Positions 36,743 to 46,500 of a stretch of 47,963 bases of DNA are shown here, piece by piece. This DNA comes from Acidobacteriota bacterium. GTDB lineage: Bacteria > Acidobacteriota > Terriglobia > Terriglobales > Acidobacteriaceae. The stretch's first letter is position 1. Every line of letters begins with the position of its first letter. A program made the translations under genes and the position numbers. The stretch spans positions 1-47,963 of the forward strand of contig JABDHA010000027.1 in assembly GCA_013285705.1 (NCBI GenBank), in the 5' to 3' direction. The notes beneath the pieces were generated by a model. The model was not told the DNA's origin. It searched no databases and saw nothing but the letters and a program-made list of their open reading frames with translations.

Positions 36743-37850
36743 GCATGAGCTTTGTGTTGATATGCTCGCGCGCCTGGGTACTTTCCTTCAGAGACAGGCC
36801 ATCACGTCCGCGCAACACTGCAAAAATTTCGGTCACGATAGAGAGCGCAATGCTTTCCGGAGTGTGTGCGCCAATGTCAAAGCCAACCGGCGCATGTAGA
36901 CGAGCCATACATTCCTCATCTGTCAGACCAAGCTGCCTGGAAACCTCTCCAATGAGGCGCTCAGTGCGCTGACGCGGACCTAGTATGCCAAGATATTTCG
37001 GGTTCCTGGGCAGCAGTTCCCGCAACAGAGCTCGATCCTGCTCGTAGCTATGCGTCAGCAGTACCGCAGCAGCACTTTCTATTGCCAGATTTTGCAAGGG
37101 TGTGACTTGGTCATAGTCAAGCACGGTGAGACGGTCAGCCTGCGGAAAACGCTCAGCACGAGCCAAGTGCGAGCGTCCGTCGGCGATCGTGACATACCAG
37201 CCGAGTTTGTGTGCAAAGTCGGCGAGCGGTTTTGCATCATCACCCGCACCGAAGATGATTAAAGCCGGAGTTGGAGCTATGTACTCGACAAACAACTCGA
37301 CAGCAAGATCAGGATTGATCTGAACCGCTGCATAGAAAGAACATTCTTGTTCTGCCGCGCGCTGTGCCAGGTTTTCATTTTCGAATATTTCCGGACTTGA
37401 GGAAAATAGTTTTTTTTCGGATACCTGTTGAACCAGAATTGTTGCCATTTTATCTGTATCAGCGACAATTACAAATGGGATGCGGGCATTCAGGCTTAGT
37501 TCCAGTGCATTGAGTACCGCATGCGCGGCTTCACCGCGCTCCAGAAGAACATGGACAGTGCCTCCGCAGCCAAGCCCATAGGGGGCGGGCGAGTCGTCAT
37601 CGAAGAAACTGCTATAGCGCTGGATGGTAGGACCTTTTTCTGTCAGCCACCATGCTTTCTTCGCGACCTCGGCTTCCAGGCAACCGCCGCTAATGGTTCC
37701 AGCGCGTTGGCCGCCGCTAGTAAGCAGCATACGTGCTCCCGGTTTACGATACGACGAGCCTTCTACTCTTATGACAGTTGCAAGGCAGACTTCTTCTTGC
37801 TGGGCTTTTGCCTCGCACCACAACGCTACGATTTGTCGTAGTTCCGACAT
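36735..37850 (-). CDS. paoD: XdhC/PaoD-type molybdoenzyme maturation chaperone
   Basis: A 371-residue protein with the XdhC/CoxI N-terminal domain (CLATVIRVEGSSYRKPGARML, GTISGGCLEAEV, GLGCGGTVHVLLE) and a C-terminal Rossmann-type domain (ALIIFGAGDDAKPLADFAHKL, YLGILGPRQRTERL). These chaperones bind the sulfurated, cytidylated molybdenum cofactor and insert it into the catalytic subunit. It starts 4 bp after the Mo-subunit stop and overlaps mocA. The position corresponds to paoD in the E. coli paoABCD operon. Confidence 0.9.
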   Translation of the reverse strand: MSELRQIVALWCEAKAQQEEVCLATVIRVEGSSYRKPGARMLLTSGGQRAGTISGGCLEAEVAKKAWWLTEKGPTIQRYSSFFDDDSPAPYGLGCGGTVHVLLERGEAAHAVLNALELSLNARIPFVIVADTDKMATILVQQVSEKKLFSSSPEIFENENLAQRAAEQECSFYAAVQINPDLAVELFVEYIAPTPALIIFGAGDDAKPLADFAHKLGWYVTIADGRSHLARAERFPQADRLTVLDYDQVTPLQNLAIESAAAVLLTHSYEQDRALLRELLPRNPKYLGILGPRQRTERLIGEVSRQLGLTDEECMARLHAPVGFDIGAHTPESIALSIVTEIFAVLRGRDGLSLKESTQAREHINTKLMHV

Positions 37851-37853
37851 ACA

Positions 37854-40058
37854 TTACACCAACAACTGTTCGATACGAATGGGCAGATTGCGAACACGAA
37901 TACCGGTTGCGTGATACACGGCCATGGTGAGCGCCGATGCAACTCCGGTGAGACCGATCTCGCCCACACCGCGTGCCCCATACTCGTTGAGGTTCAGGTC
38001 TGGGTACTCGACAAAGATGCAGTCCAATTCCGGAATGTCGGCATTTGTAGAAACAATATAATCTGCGAAATTATTATTGAGCGGCTTGCCATTGCGCGAG
38101 TCGTAAATCGTCTCTTCAAAGAGCCCCATGCCGATGCCCATAACAACGCCGCCCAGAATCTGATTGCGCGCGGTCTTGTGGTTGATAATCCGCCCCGCAT
38201 CCATAACAGTGAGCCATCGGGAGACTCGCAGCCGTGCAATCCCTGGATCCCAGGTGACCTCGCAGAATTGCGCACCGAAGGTGTGGCTGGAAAGCTTTCT
38301 TGAGCTTTCATCGGGAGCCGTTTTAGCCTGGCCATCGATTCCGGCAAGACGGCGCATCTTGAGAAGGTCGCCGAAGGGCACGCCGCTCTCCGGAGACTGA
38401 TCCTGCGCGTGAATACGGCCTGCGGCCATCTTTAAGGTCTTCGGATCTGCATTGTGAAACGGAGAATTTTCCGTTTTCACGGCAATTTCCATCAGTGTAT
38501 CGACCACTGTCTCTGCAGCTTTGGCAATGGCAGGGAGCACTGATGCATTGCCGGTTGAGCCTCCAGACATGGGACCGGGCGGCAGCGAGCTGTCACCAAG
38601 AACAACATCAATCTTATTGACAGGAATTCCTGTTTTCTCAGACACCACCTGCGCAAAAACGGTATACGTTCCTGTTCCGATATCCTGGGTGGCGCTGGAT
38701 GCGCGCGCGGTGCCGTCAGCATTGAGGCGGACGCGGACTTCCGCTGCGCTGCGGCCCGCGGGCCATGTGCAACTGGCCATGCCCCAACCAAGAATCAAAT
38801 TTCCGTCACGCATCGAACCGATTTTAGGATTCCGCTTGCTCCAGCCAAAGCGATCGGCTCCTTTTTGATACACCTCGCGAAGATGCTTGCTCGAAAAAGC
38901 TTTATTGGTGCTCTCGTCTGTCTCGGCGTAGTTGCGAATTCGCACTTCCAGCGGATCAAGATTGAGCTTGATGGCGAGCTCATCCATCGCCGATTCCAGC
39001 GCAAAGAGCCCGGGCGTAGTTCCGGGACCGCGCATGGGAGTTGGCGTACCAATGTTCAGGTGGACGAGGTGCTGCTGTGCCGTCACATTGGGGCAGCTGT
39101 AGAGGAGCGGCGTGGGCTCAGTACAGTTCTCCGCGTAGTCATCGATGATCGAGCTCGGCGTAAGAACGTCATGCTGCAGCGATATAAGCTTGCCGTCCTG
39201 TGTCGCTCCTAAATGAACGCGCTGCTGCGTGAACGGACGATGTCCCACCGTCGTAAACATCATGGTACGGGGGACAGAGACCTTGACGGGGCGCTTGACT
39301 CTGCGCGCCGCCATAGCGGCCAGCATCGAGTGCGGCCACGGAAAGAGCTTTCCGCCGAAACCCGATCCGCAGAATGGCGAAATGACGTGAACGTCTTCGA
39401 GCGGAACCCCGACCATTTCCGACATCACATGCTGGTGGTTGACCACTCCCTGCGTCGTCTCATAAAGAGTGACCTTGTCGCCATTCCACACGGCAATGGT
39501 GCCATGCATTTCCATGGGATTATGTGTCTCGGCGGGAGTGGTATACGTGACGTCAACCTGCACTGGCGCAGTTTTAAACGTGCCGTCAGCATCACCCCGC
39601 ATATAGTGCCGCGCGGGCGAGCCTGTAGGCGCCGGAACATCGCCGACATGGACTAATGGCTTGCTCTCCGCATAATCGACTTTGACTCGTGCCGCAGCTT
39701 CCTGAGCCTGCTCAAAGGTATTTGCGACAACCAGAGCTACAAATTGCCCGTAGTAGTAAACCGTGTCGTCCTCGAACGGTGGACGGCTCTCCCCGGCACG
39801 GCTGTTCTGCTCAAAAGCATTGGCAGGGCGAAACAAGGGATCGGCATTGCCGTGGTGAAGAACGGTGATGACTCCCGGCATTTTTTCAGCTTCTGAAGAA
39901 TCGATGCACGTGATCCTTCCGTTCGCAATAATGCTGGGCACGCCAACACCGTATGCAAGATTTTCGATCGGATGGTCGACCGCGTAACAGGCCGCACCTG
40001 TAACTTTCAGCTTGCCGTCAACCCGTGATACCGCTGCTCCTATGACAGATGAGCTCAT
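37854..40058 (-). CDS. paoC: Aldehyde oxidoreductase molybdenum-binding subunit
   Basis: A 734-residue catalytic subunit of the xanthine dehydrogenase family. The N-terminal RVDGKLKVTGAACYAVD is the hammerhead domain. FCGSGFGGKLFPWPH and RGPGTTPGLFALESAMDELA hold molybdopterin-binding segments, and GVGEIGLTGVASAL carries the catalytic Glu near the C-terminus. It has no signal of its own; the folded complex would be exported with the TAT-tagged 2Fe-2S subunit. In E. coli PaoC oxidises aromatic aldehydes in the periplasm. Ribosome site AAGAGGA upstream. Confidence 0.93.
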   Translation of the reverse strand: MSSSVIGAAVSRVDGKLKVTGAACYAVDHPIENLAYGVGVPSIIANGRITCIDSSEAEKMPGVITVLHHGNADPLFRPANAFEQNSRAGESRPPFEDDTVYYYGQFVALVVANTFEQAQEAAARVKVDYAESKPLVHVGDVPAPTGSPARHYMRGDADGTFKTAPVQVDVTYTTPAETHNPMEMHGTIAVWNGDKVTLYETTQGVVNHQHVMSEMVGVPLEDVHVISPFCGSGFGGKLFPWPHSMLAAMAARRVKRPVKVSVPRTMMFTTVGHRPFTQQRVHLGATQDGKLISLQHDVLTPSSIIDDYAENCTEPTPLLYSCPNVTAQQHLVHLNIGTPTPMRGPGTTPGLFALESAMDELAIKLNLDPLEVRIRNYAETDESTNKAFSSKHLREVYQKGADRFGWSKRNPKIGSMRDGNLILGWGMASCTWPAGRSAAEVRVRLNADGTARASSATQDIGTGTYTVFAQVVSEKTGIPVNKIDVVLGDSSLPPGPMSGGSTGNASVLPAIAKAAETVVDTLMEIAVKTENSPFHNADPKTLKMAAGRIHAQDQSPESGVPFGDLLKMRRLAGIDGQAKTAPDESSRKLSSHTFGAQFCEVTWDPGIARLRVSRWLTVMDAGRIINHKTARNQILGGVVMGIGMGLFEETIYDSRNGKPLNNNFADYIVSTNADIPELDCIFVEYPDLNLNEYGARGVGEIGLTGVASALTMAVYHATGIRVRNLPIRIEQLLV

Positions 40059-40074
40059 ACTTCTCGATTTCCTC

Positions 40075-41058
40075 TTAAGCTGTTTGCGTGGTGACCTGCA
40101 GAGCGCGGACGATGGCGCGTTTTGCGAGTTCCACCTTGAATGCGTTATCGCGCAAGGGCTTTGCCGGTTTCAATGCGGCTTCGGCTGCAGCGCGGAATGT
40201 GTGCTCGTTTGCCTCGCGGCCCTGCAAAGCCTGTTCAGCCTCTTTGGATCGCCATGGCTTTGTGCCGACGCCACCCATGGCGACGCGCGCATGCTGAATC
40301 TTCCCTCCCGAAACCTGCACTACGATTGCGGCTGAGGCAAGCGCAAATTCGTAGGAGGCGCGATCACGCAACTTCAAATAGTGGGAACGTGTGCCTTGCG
40401 GCAATGGGGGCAGCGTGACATAGGTGATGAGTTCCCCAGGTTCCAGTACGTTCTCTTTTTCGGGAGTCGTACCAGGGACAAGATAAAAATCATTGAGCGC
40501 GACGCTGCGTTCCCCCTGCGCACCCCGCAGGTGCACAGTCGCTTCGAGCGCCATCATGGCCACGGCCATGTCCGAAGGATGCGTGGCGATACAATGCTCG
40601 CTCCCACCAAGCACAGCGTGGATGCGATGGAAACCATCAATCGCTGCACATCCAGAGCCGGGCTCACGTTTGTTGCATTGGTAATTTGTGTCGCGGAAGT
40701 AATAACAACGCGTGCGCTGGAGTAAATTGCCCCCAGTCGTAGCCATGTTCCGAAGCTGAGGGGAAGCCCCCGCCAACAGCGCTTCTGACAGAACGCTATA
40801 GCGCTGCTTTACATTTGAGTTCCAGGCGAGATCGCTGTTGCGCACGAGAGCGCCAATTTTAAGTCCACCGTCGGAACTTGGCTCAATGCGATCAAGAGGA
40901 AGTCCATTGACGTCTACCAGCGCGGTAGGTTTTTCGACATTGAGCTTCATCAGGTCAACGAGTGTTGTGCCCCCCGCTATGAACTTGCTGTTTTGGCGGC
41001 CGTTGGCTTCCACCGCGTTATCAATGGATTTTGGTTGGCTATAGCGAAAGGCCTGCAT
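40075..41058 (-). CDS. paoB: Aldehyde oxidoreductase FAD-binding subunit
   Basis: A 327-residue FAD subunit. KFIAGGTTLVDLMKLNV is the FAD pyrophosphate loop. TTGGNLLQRTRCYYFRD and CNKREPGSGCAAIDG are the cysteine-rich insertion seen in PaoB, which holds an extra 4Fe-4S cluster, setting it apart from plain XdhB. Start has AAGGAG about 10 nt upstream. Middle gene between the 2Fe-2S and Mo subunits, separated by 16-34 bp. Confidence 0.92.
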   Translation of the reverse strand: MQAFRYSQPKSIDNAVEANGRQNSKFIAGGTTLVDLMKLNVEKPTALVDVNGLPLDRIEPSSDGGLKIGALVRNSDLAWNSNVKQRYSVLSEALLAGASPQLRNMATTGGNLLQRTRCYYFRDTNYQCNKREPGSGCAAIDGFHRIHAVLGGSEHCIATHPSDMAVAMMALEATVHLRGAQGERSVALNDFYLVPGTTPEKENVLEPGELITYVTLPPLPQGTRSHYLKLRDRASYEFALASAAIVVQVSGGKIQHARVAMGGVGTKPWRSKEAEQALQGREANEHTFRAAAEAALKPAKPLRDNAFKVELAKRAIVRALQVTTQTA

Positions 41059-41092
41059 AGGGCGCGTCTCCTTGGTTTAGGCCGATTGCGGT

Positions 41093-41773
41093 TTAGGCCG
41101 ATTGCCGGACCTGCTGCACGGCGGCAACAATGTTGTTATAGGCGCCGCAGCGGCAGATGTTGCCGGACATGGCTTCCCGCACATCCACATCTTCTTTGCC
41201 GATCGGCTCCTTGAGCAGCGCTGCGCCGGACATGATCTGACCCGATGTGCAGTAGCCGCACTGGAAACCATCATGCTCGATGAACGCCGCCTGCACAGGA
41301 TGCAGCTCGCCATGCTGTGCCAGACCTTCGATCGTCGTGATCTCATCGTTCTGGTGCATAATGGCGAAACTGAGACAGGAATTCACACGACGCCCATTCA
41401 AGTGGACCGTGCATGCACCGCACTGACCGTGATCACAGCCTTTTTTTGTGCCGGGCATTTGCAAGTTTTCCCGCAACGCATCCAGCAGTGTGACACGTGG
41501 TTCCAGCATGATCTGATGCGTCTGCCCATTAATCTTCAACGTAACGGGGACCGCACCCGGAACCGCTGTCTTTTCTGTTGTTTCGGCTGGGGCCTGCGTT
41601 GCTGCGGCTGCGTGCGCAAGCGGCGCTGTTGTGGCTGCCAGACTCGCTGCGCCCAGCTGAGTCAGAAATGAGCGCCGGGAAAATCTACCGAAAAGCGGCT
41701 GCGTATTGGATGCGTCAGCAGAGTTCTTCTCTTTGCTGTCGACCAATGGTTCGGGATCACGCGTTTTTGGCAT
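41093..41773 (-). CDS. paoA: Aldehyde oxidoreductase 2Fe-2S subunit, TAT-exported
   Basis: A 226-residue electron-transfer subunit. A TAT signal RFSRRSFLTQL (30-40) precedes an Ala-rich hydrophobic segment. The plant-ferredoxin-type cluster is in GCDHGQCGACTVHLNGRRVNSC and the second cluster in CGYCTSGQ with CRCG. The TAT signal on this subunit is what distinguishes periplasmic PaoABC from cytoplasmic xanthine dehydrogenases. First gene of the operon; GAAGGA about 10 nt before the ATG. Confidence 0.93.
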   Translation of the reverse strand: MPKTRDPEPLVDSKEKNSADASNTQPLFGRFSRRSFLTQLGAASLAATTAPLAHAAAATQAPAETTEKTAVPGAVPVTLKINGQTHQIMLEPRVTLLDALRENLQMPGTKKGCDHGQCGACTVHLNGRRVNSCLSFAIMHQNDEITTIEGLAQHGELHPVQAAFIEHDGFQCGYCTSGQIMSGAALLKEPIGKEDVDVREAMSGNICRCGAYNNIVAAVQQVRQSA

Positions 41774-42287
41774 CGCTAAATATCCTTCGTGTTACGGTAC
41801 GCCTGGTGGTCTGACCTCTTTATTCTCTTTAGACGAATCACAGAAAAAAGAAGATGCACTGAAGTTAGCATGTCGCTCGGGAGGCTGATTGACAGGACTT
41901 TCCGCCGCAATTCCTTCGGCAAGGAGAAATCGCGCTTATGGCTATAGAAATAGCGATTTTATTTGTATTTAACCGTATACAGCTTGGAGACTTTCCAGGA
42001 TGAAACCTAATTACAGGTCTCTGCTTTTTTTCTTCTTGTCGCAACGGTGATGATCGAAATGGCTCGGTCCGCGTAGGCACAGCGCTCATTTATCGACGCA
42101 TGGCAGGATCGCGTGAACCGCACGCAGGCAGAGCAGCCGCACTGGGTCACTCCTTTGGTGACAGTCACTCCGAGACTGGAGCAGGAGTTCCGCACTGATC
42201 GGGCCTGTGTTTACAGCACGCATGCCGTTCTAAGAGGTATGCGCTGCCCCATCCTTCGCGCCTGCGAAGGATGGGCACGGAAAACTG
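41774..42287. other. Upstream region of the pao operon, downstream of the SIS gene
   Basis: About 510 bp. The part near 41774-41980 is AT-rich and should carry the pao promoter. A perfect 12-bp hairpin lies at 42248-42275. A Cys-rich 62-codon frame on the minus strand (42007-42195) starts with GTG, lacks a ribosome site and is not called. Confidence 0.4.
42248..42275. terminator. Hairpin just downstream of the SIS gene
   Basis: CCCATCCTTCGC (42248-42259) and GCGAAGGATGGG (42264-42275) form a perfect 12-bp stem with a 4-nt loop. It lies 12 bp after the stop of the minus-strand SIS gene, where a terminator is expected, but no T-run follows. Confidence 0.55.
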
Positions 42288-43421
42288 CTATTCCTGAACG
42301 ACAGCCTTGACCAGATTGCGCGGGCTGTCGACGTCGATGCCGCGCAGGATGGCGGTAAAGTACGCCAATAGTTGCAGTGGGACGACTTCGAGAATCGTCA
42401 GTAAATACTCACTGGCGTCCGGCACTGGAATCGTGAAGTGAGCAATGTTCGGCACTTCGGAGTCGCCTTCAGATGCCAATGCAATGATTTCTGCACCCTG
42501 CGCCTGCATATCTTTCATCAGTTGCAGCGTTTTTTCATAACGCAGGATGGAGTCGGGATCGTTGCGGTCCTGCGTAGCAATCATGACAAGTGGCGCATCC
42601 TTGCTGACTAGCGCATTCGGACCATGCTTGAGCTCACCAGCCGGATAACCTTCAGCCTGCACATAGGCTGACTCTTTCAGCTTGAGCGCACCTTCGCGGG
42701 CCATGGCGTAGTGGATGCCGCGTCCAAGATAGAGAAAGCCGCGCGCGTCGCGAGTGTGCTCAGCAACATTGTGCAGCTGCTTCTCCCAGGCGCTGAGCGA
42801 GGACTCAAGCAGTCCCGGCAGCTTTTCCAACTGCTCAATCACGCTCGACACAGAGTGAGCCGTCATCCGTCCACGCAAACGCGCCATGGAAAGCGTGAGC
42901 AGATACAGCACAACTAGCTGCGTTGTGAAGCTCTTGGTCGCCGGGATGGCCTTTTCTTTGCCCGCAAACGTCGGCAGAGAGGCGTCGGCCTCACGCGCCA
43001 TCGTCGAATTTGCATTATTGGTAATGGCGACCGTTTTGAGACCGCGCGACTTACCCTCGCGCAAAGCGGCTAACGTGTCAGCGGTTTCGCCCGACTGCGA
43101 GATGACGATCACACCGGGATCCTGTAGCGTATGCGTCGAGCGATAGCAGTATTCACTGGCATATTCGACGTCTACGGTAAGGCCCGCCAGATCTTCCAGC
43201 ATGATTTCGCCAGCCAACCCGGCATGGCGGCTCGATCCGCTTGCGGCAATGACAACGCGCTGGTGACCGCGTAGTGCCTCGGCAACGGCGGCGAAGGCTT
43301 CCGGGTTAAGCGATCCGTCGCTGACGTAATTGCGGATAGTTGCAGCGAGAGCTTCCGGCTGTTCATAGATCTCACGCAACATGGCGTGCGGAAAAGTGCG
43401 CGTTTCGAGCGATTGCGGCAT
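42288..43421 (-). CDS. SIS-domain sugar-phosphate isomerase/deaminase (GlmS-like, no glutaminase domain)
   Basis: A 377-residue protein with two SIS domains matching the isomerase half of GlmS: ASGSSRHAGLAGE, ISQSGETADTLAALREGKS, ATKSFTTQL, GRGIHYAMAREGALKLKE, AEGYPAGELKHGP and a C-terminal PLQLLAYFTAILRGID...PRNLVKAV. The N-terminal glutaminase domain of GlmS is absent, so it cannot use glutamine. Such proteins often act as glucosamine-6-phosphate deaminases (NagB-II type), releasing fructose-6-phosphate. This fits the neighbouring nanE. ATG 43421 chosen; an in-frame TTG at 43466 is the upstream alternative. A perfect inverted repeat lies ~49 bp upstream. Confidence 0.88.
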   Translation of the reverse strand: MPQSLETRTFPHAMLREIYEQPEALAATIRNYVSDGSLNPEAFAAVAEALRGHQRVVIAASGSSRHAGLAGEIMLEDLAGLTVDVEYASEYCYRSTHTLQDPGVIVISQSGETADTLAALREGKSRGLKTVAITNNANSTMAREADASLPTFAGKEKAIPATKSFTTQLVVLYLLTLSMARLRGRMTAHSVSSVIEQLEKLPGLLESSLSAWEKQLHNVAEHTRDARGFLYLGRGIHYAMAREGALKLKESAYVQAEGYPAGELKHGPNALVSKDAPLVMIATQDRNDPDSILRYEKTLQLMKDMQAQGAEIIALASEGDSEVPNIAHFTIPVPDASEYLLTILEVVPLQLLAYFTAILRGIDVDSPRNLVKAVVQE

Positions 43422-43469
43422 ATACGTTCTTCGTTCCTTTGACGAACCTCCTCTATTCTCGCTCAAAAC

Positions 43470-43497
43470 ATTCCTGTATGGACGGCTATACAGGAAT
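43470..43497. promoter_or_regulatory. Inverted repeat, possible operator of the SIS gene
   Basis: ATTCCTGTAT (43470-43479), 8 nt, ATACAGGAAT (43488-43497): perfect 10-bp arms about 49 bp upstream of the SIS ATG. Arm length and spacing suit a dimeric repressor such as a GntR, ROK or LacI protein, but the regulator is not in the window. The neighbouring terminator palindrome also contains GCAGGAAT. Confidence 0.5.
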
Positions 43498-43540
43498 TTA
43501 AAAAAGAAAACGGGTGCAGGAATATTCCTGCACCCGTTTG
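43494..43540 (-). terminator. Intrinsic terminator of receptor 3
   Basis: A perfect palindrome at 43508-43539 (AAACGGGTGCAGGAAT and its complement, no spacer), followed on the minus strand by TTCTTTTTTAAATT. It lies 13 bp after the receptor 3 stop. Its end abuts the inverted repeat upstream of the SIS gene. Confidence 0.9.
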
Positions 43541-43552
43541 GGAGATTAGTTT

Positions 43553-46500
43553 TTAGAATGCGTATTTCAGCGAAAGCTGAATATGCCGTTCAGTTGAGTT
43601 GGTATTTGTGATCTGGCCGAAATTCGAATCAGACACTGTGCTATCAGGGGACTGGTAGCTGGCAATGTTGAAGGCGTTAAAGAAGTCGGCACGGAAATCG
43701 AAGCGCTGCTCCCGCCATACCGGGAAAGACTTCTCGACTGCCATATCGACCTGTTCATAACCGGGACCGCGCAGCGAAAATGGCCGAACGTTTCCGAAGG
43801 CATTGTTAGGTTGCTGAGCAAAGACGCAGGTCCCATTGTCCGTGTTGGAAGCGCATGCAAATCCTGGATTACCGCCTTGTACGTTAGTTCCCCAGTAAGC
43901 GTTGATGGAACGGCCGGTAACCTTCAGAGGACGAAGTTGGTTAGGGCGTGACGCAGCAGCGAATACGGTGCTTGAATAATGCGAAGGTGAACCAGCAGTG
44001 ACCGGGAATGCGCCATAGCTTACGTTGGAGCCGGAGAGTTTCCAGCCGCCAATGGCGCTGTCAACAAAACGGTTCCAGTTCCCTCCAAACTGCTTTCCAC
44101 GTCCGAAGGGCAATTCATATACACCCGTCACACTCAGCGCATGGCGGATATCGAAGCCGGATGGGCCCCATTCTGCTGCAGGATTGTAAGCGTCTTGCTG
44201 ATAATATTGGCCGCTATTCTGGTTTGTTACGCCATAGTAACCAAAATTATCCGTCAATGACTTTGCATAGGTATAGTTTGCCGTCAATTCCAGCCCAGCC
44301 TTGATATGCTGCCGGAAAACTACCTGGAGCGCATTGTAATTACTTGCTCCCTCAGTCTGGCTGATTTTGATAACGCCATTCTGCCCGACAATATTCGCAT
44401 AAGGCGCTGTAGCTCCCGGAGCAGTCAACTGGTTGCCCCAGTAAGGCTGTGTAAGGTGATGCCCTAGAATTCCCACATAGCCTACCTGAAATGTAGAGCT
44501 CGGTGTCACCTCATACTCGCTGGATAGGGTGACCTCCTGGGTGGAAGAAGGCTTAAGATCTTTTGGCCATACATAAAACGTGGTCGTTGGAGGCGTGGTG
44601 GTTGGGAAACCATTTGACGCCAGATAATATGTGCCCTTCGACGTAATAACACCATTAGAATCTGCCGTCGGATTTTGACCTTGCTGTTCAAAATCGGTGT
44701 GGAAAGGTGGATTCTGAGTCAAGCGAAGGTTTGCGCCCATACCCTCGAGATAGCTAGTAATGCCATAGCCACCACGAACCACCCAGCGCGGAGTAGCCTG
44801 GTAAGCAAATCCAAAGCGCGGCTGGAACTGAGTATAAGTAGGATCATAAAGGGCGCGGCTATTGCCATCCACACCTGCATAGATAATTTGCTTGGTCTGC
44901 ATGTTGACGTTGGCCATCTTATTGTTGACTTCAAAGATGGGCTGATCGTACTCCCAACGAATACCGAGGTTCAGTGTCAGCTTATCGGTCAACTTCCAGT
45001 CGTCCTGCGCAAAAACGCCATCGCGCCACTGACGCTGTCCCGTCAGACCGGTAACATTGCCAACTTGTACGTCATTGACGCGGTCGAGCAGAAAGTCGGC
45101 AAAAGGATAGAAGCTCGTCGACGAAGGCAGTGCGGAATATTGCCCGTTATATGTAAAGTCACCGAGTTCGCCATCATTACCTGGATAGAAACTGTTCTGT
45201 TGATACCGCGTAAACTGCGCTCCAAACTTGAAGAGATGTTTACCACGCTGCCAGGTGAGATTGTCCGCATATTCGAAGACATTATCTACAAAGACCTCAG
45301 GCTGAGGATTGGCACCGAAGCCGTCGGGATATCCGTTTTGAGAAGAAGTAGTACTTTCGATTCCTCCGAAAGATTGCAAACTGAAACCGGCAGCCATCTG
45401 CGGATTGCTTGGAATACCCACGGTGGCATTACCGCCTGTTCCAAAAATACCGCTAGGGTCAGTGGTGATGCCGCTATTGAACTGGATCCGGGAATAGGAG
45501 GCGCGGGCATAGTTGACAATAGCCGGCGAAAAGGTATGTGTCCAGGTGACAGTTCCAAGATGATCTGGATAATTTGAAGCGCTGGGAAACTGAACTGGGA
45601 GCGGGTCGCTGATAGTTGCATCCTGAGCATACCCCTGAGTGTAACGACCAGAAATTACATCGTTATCGTGGAGATGCCAATCGATCTTGACATCGCCCTG
45701 ATCATTACGTGAAAAGAGCTTCTGGGGACCAATGAAGTTATGGAAGATACCCAGAGGATCTCCTGCCTTGATAGAGTTCGCGGTATTGTTGGGAAGCGGA
45801 TAGGCTTCAGGATGAGCAAAGAGAAATTGAGCAACCGGATTCACAATTGGAACCTGGTTGTTTGCATAGGGAACGGGTCTGCCATCCGGACCAAGTGTCT
45901 GAGTATCGTAAAGCTGGATCCCAAGGCCGCTTTGAATAGCAGAAAGATCGCCTGTGCGAAAGGCTGCCGGGACGACGCTGAACTGACTTTGCCCAGAGGA
46001 GTGATAGCGGAAGGCTTCATAGTCGGCAAAGAAGAACAACTTGTCCTTGATGATGGGACCACCAATCGTCCCACCGAAAATGGTTTGCGTATATGCCGCC
46101 TTGGGAGTACCACTCTGATCGTTCACCCAGGTATTGGCGTTGAGGTTGTCGTTTGAAAGAAAGCCGAAGGCGCTTCCATGAAAACTGTTGGTTCCGCTCT
46201 TTGTCACCATGACGACTTCGCCGCCATTCACGTTACCGAACTCGGCGTTAGCGTTGGAAGAGATCACGCGAATCTGGTCAAGCGAATCTGGGCTGGGACT
46301 ATAGCCAATGGTGTTATTGAGGTTTTCGTTGATCTCTTGACCGTCAAGCAGGAAGTTATTTGATTGCTGGCGACTGCCGTTTACATTGGCTTCGTTGCTG
46401 GCGTTTGTGGAGCGCTCGGACGAATTCGAGGAGCTCCCACTCACCATGCCGTAAGTACCATAACCGGTTGAAACTGCGCCTGGCGTAAAGACCGTCAGCT

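Noticed and set aside
42007-42195. Cys-rich 62-codon minus-strand frame upstream of the pao operon, considered as another Cys leader.
   Set aside because: GTG start without a ribosome site, cysteines scattered rather than clustered, and no terminator/antiterminator pair behind it.
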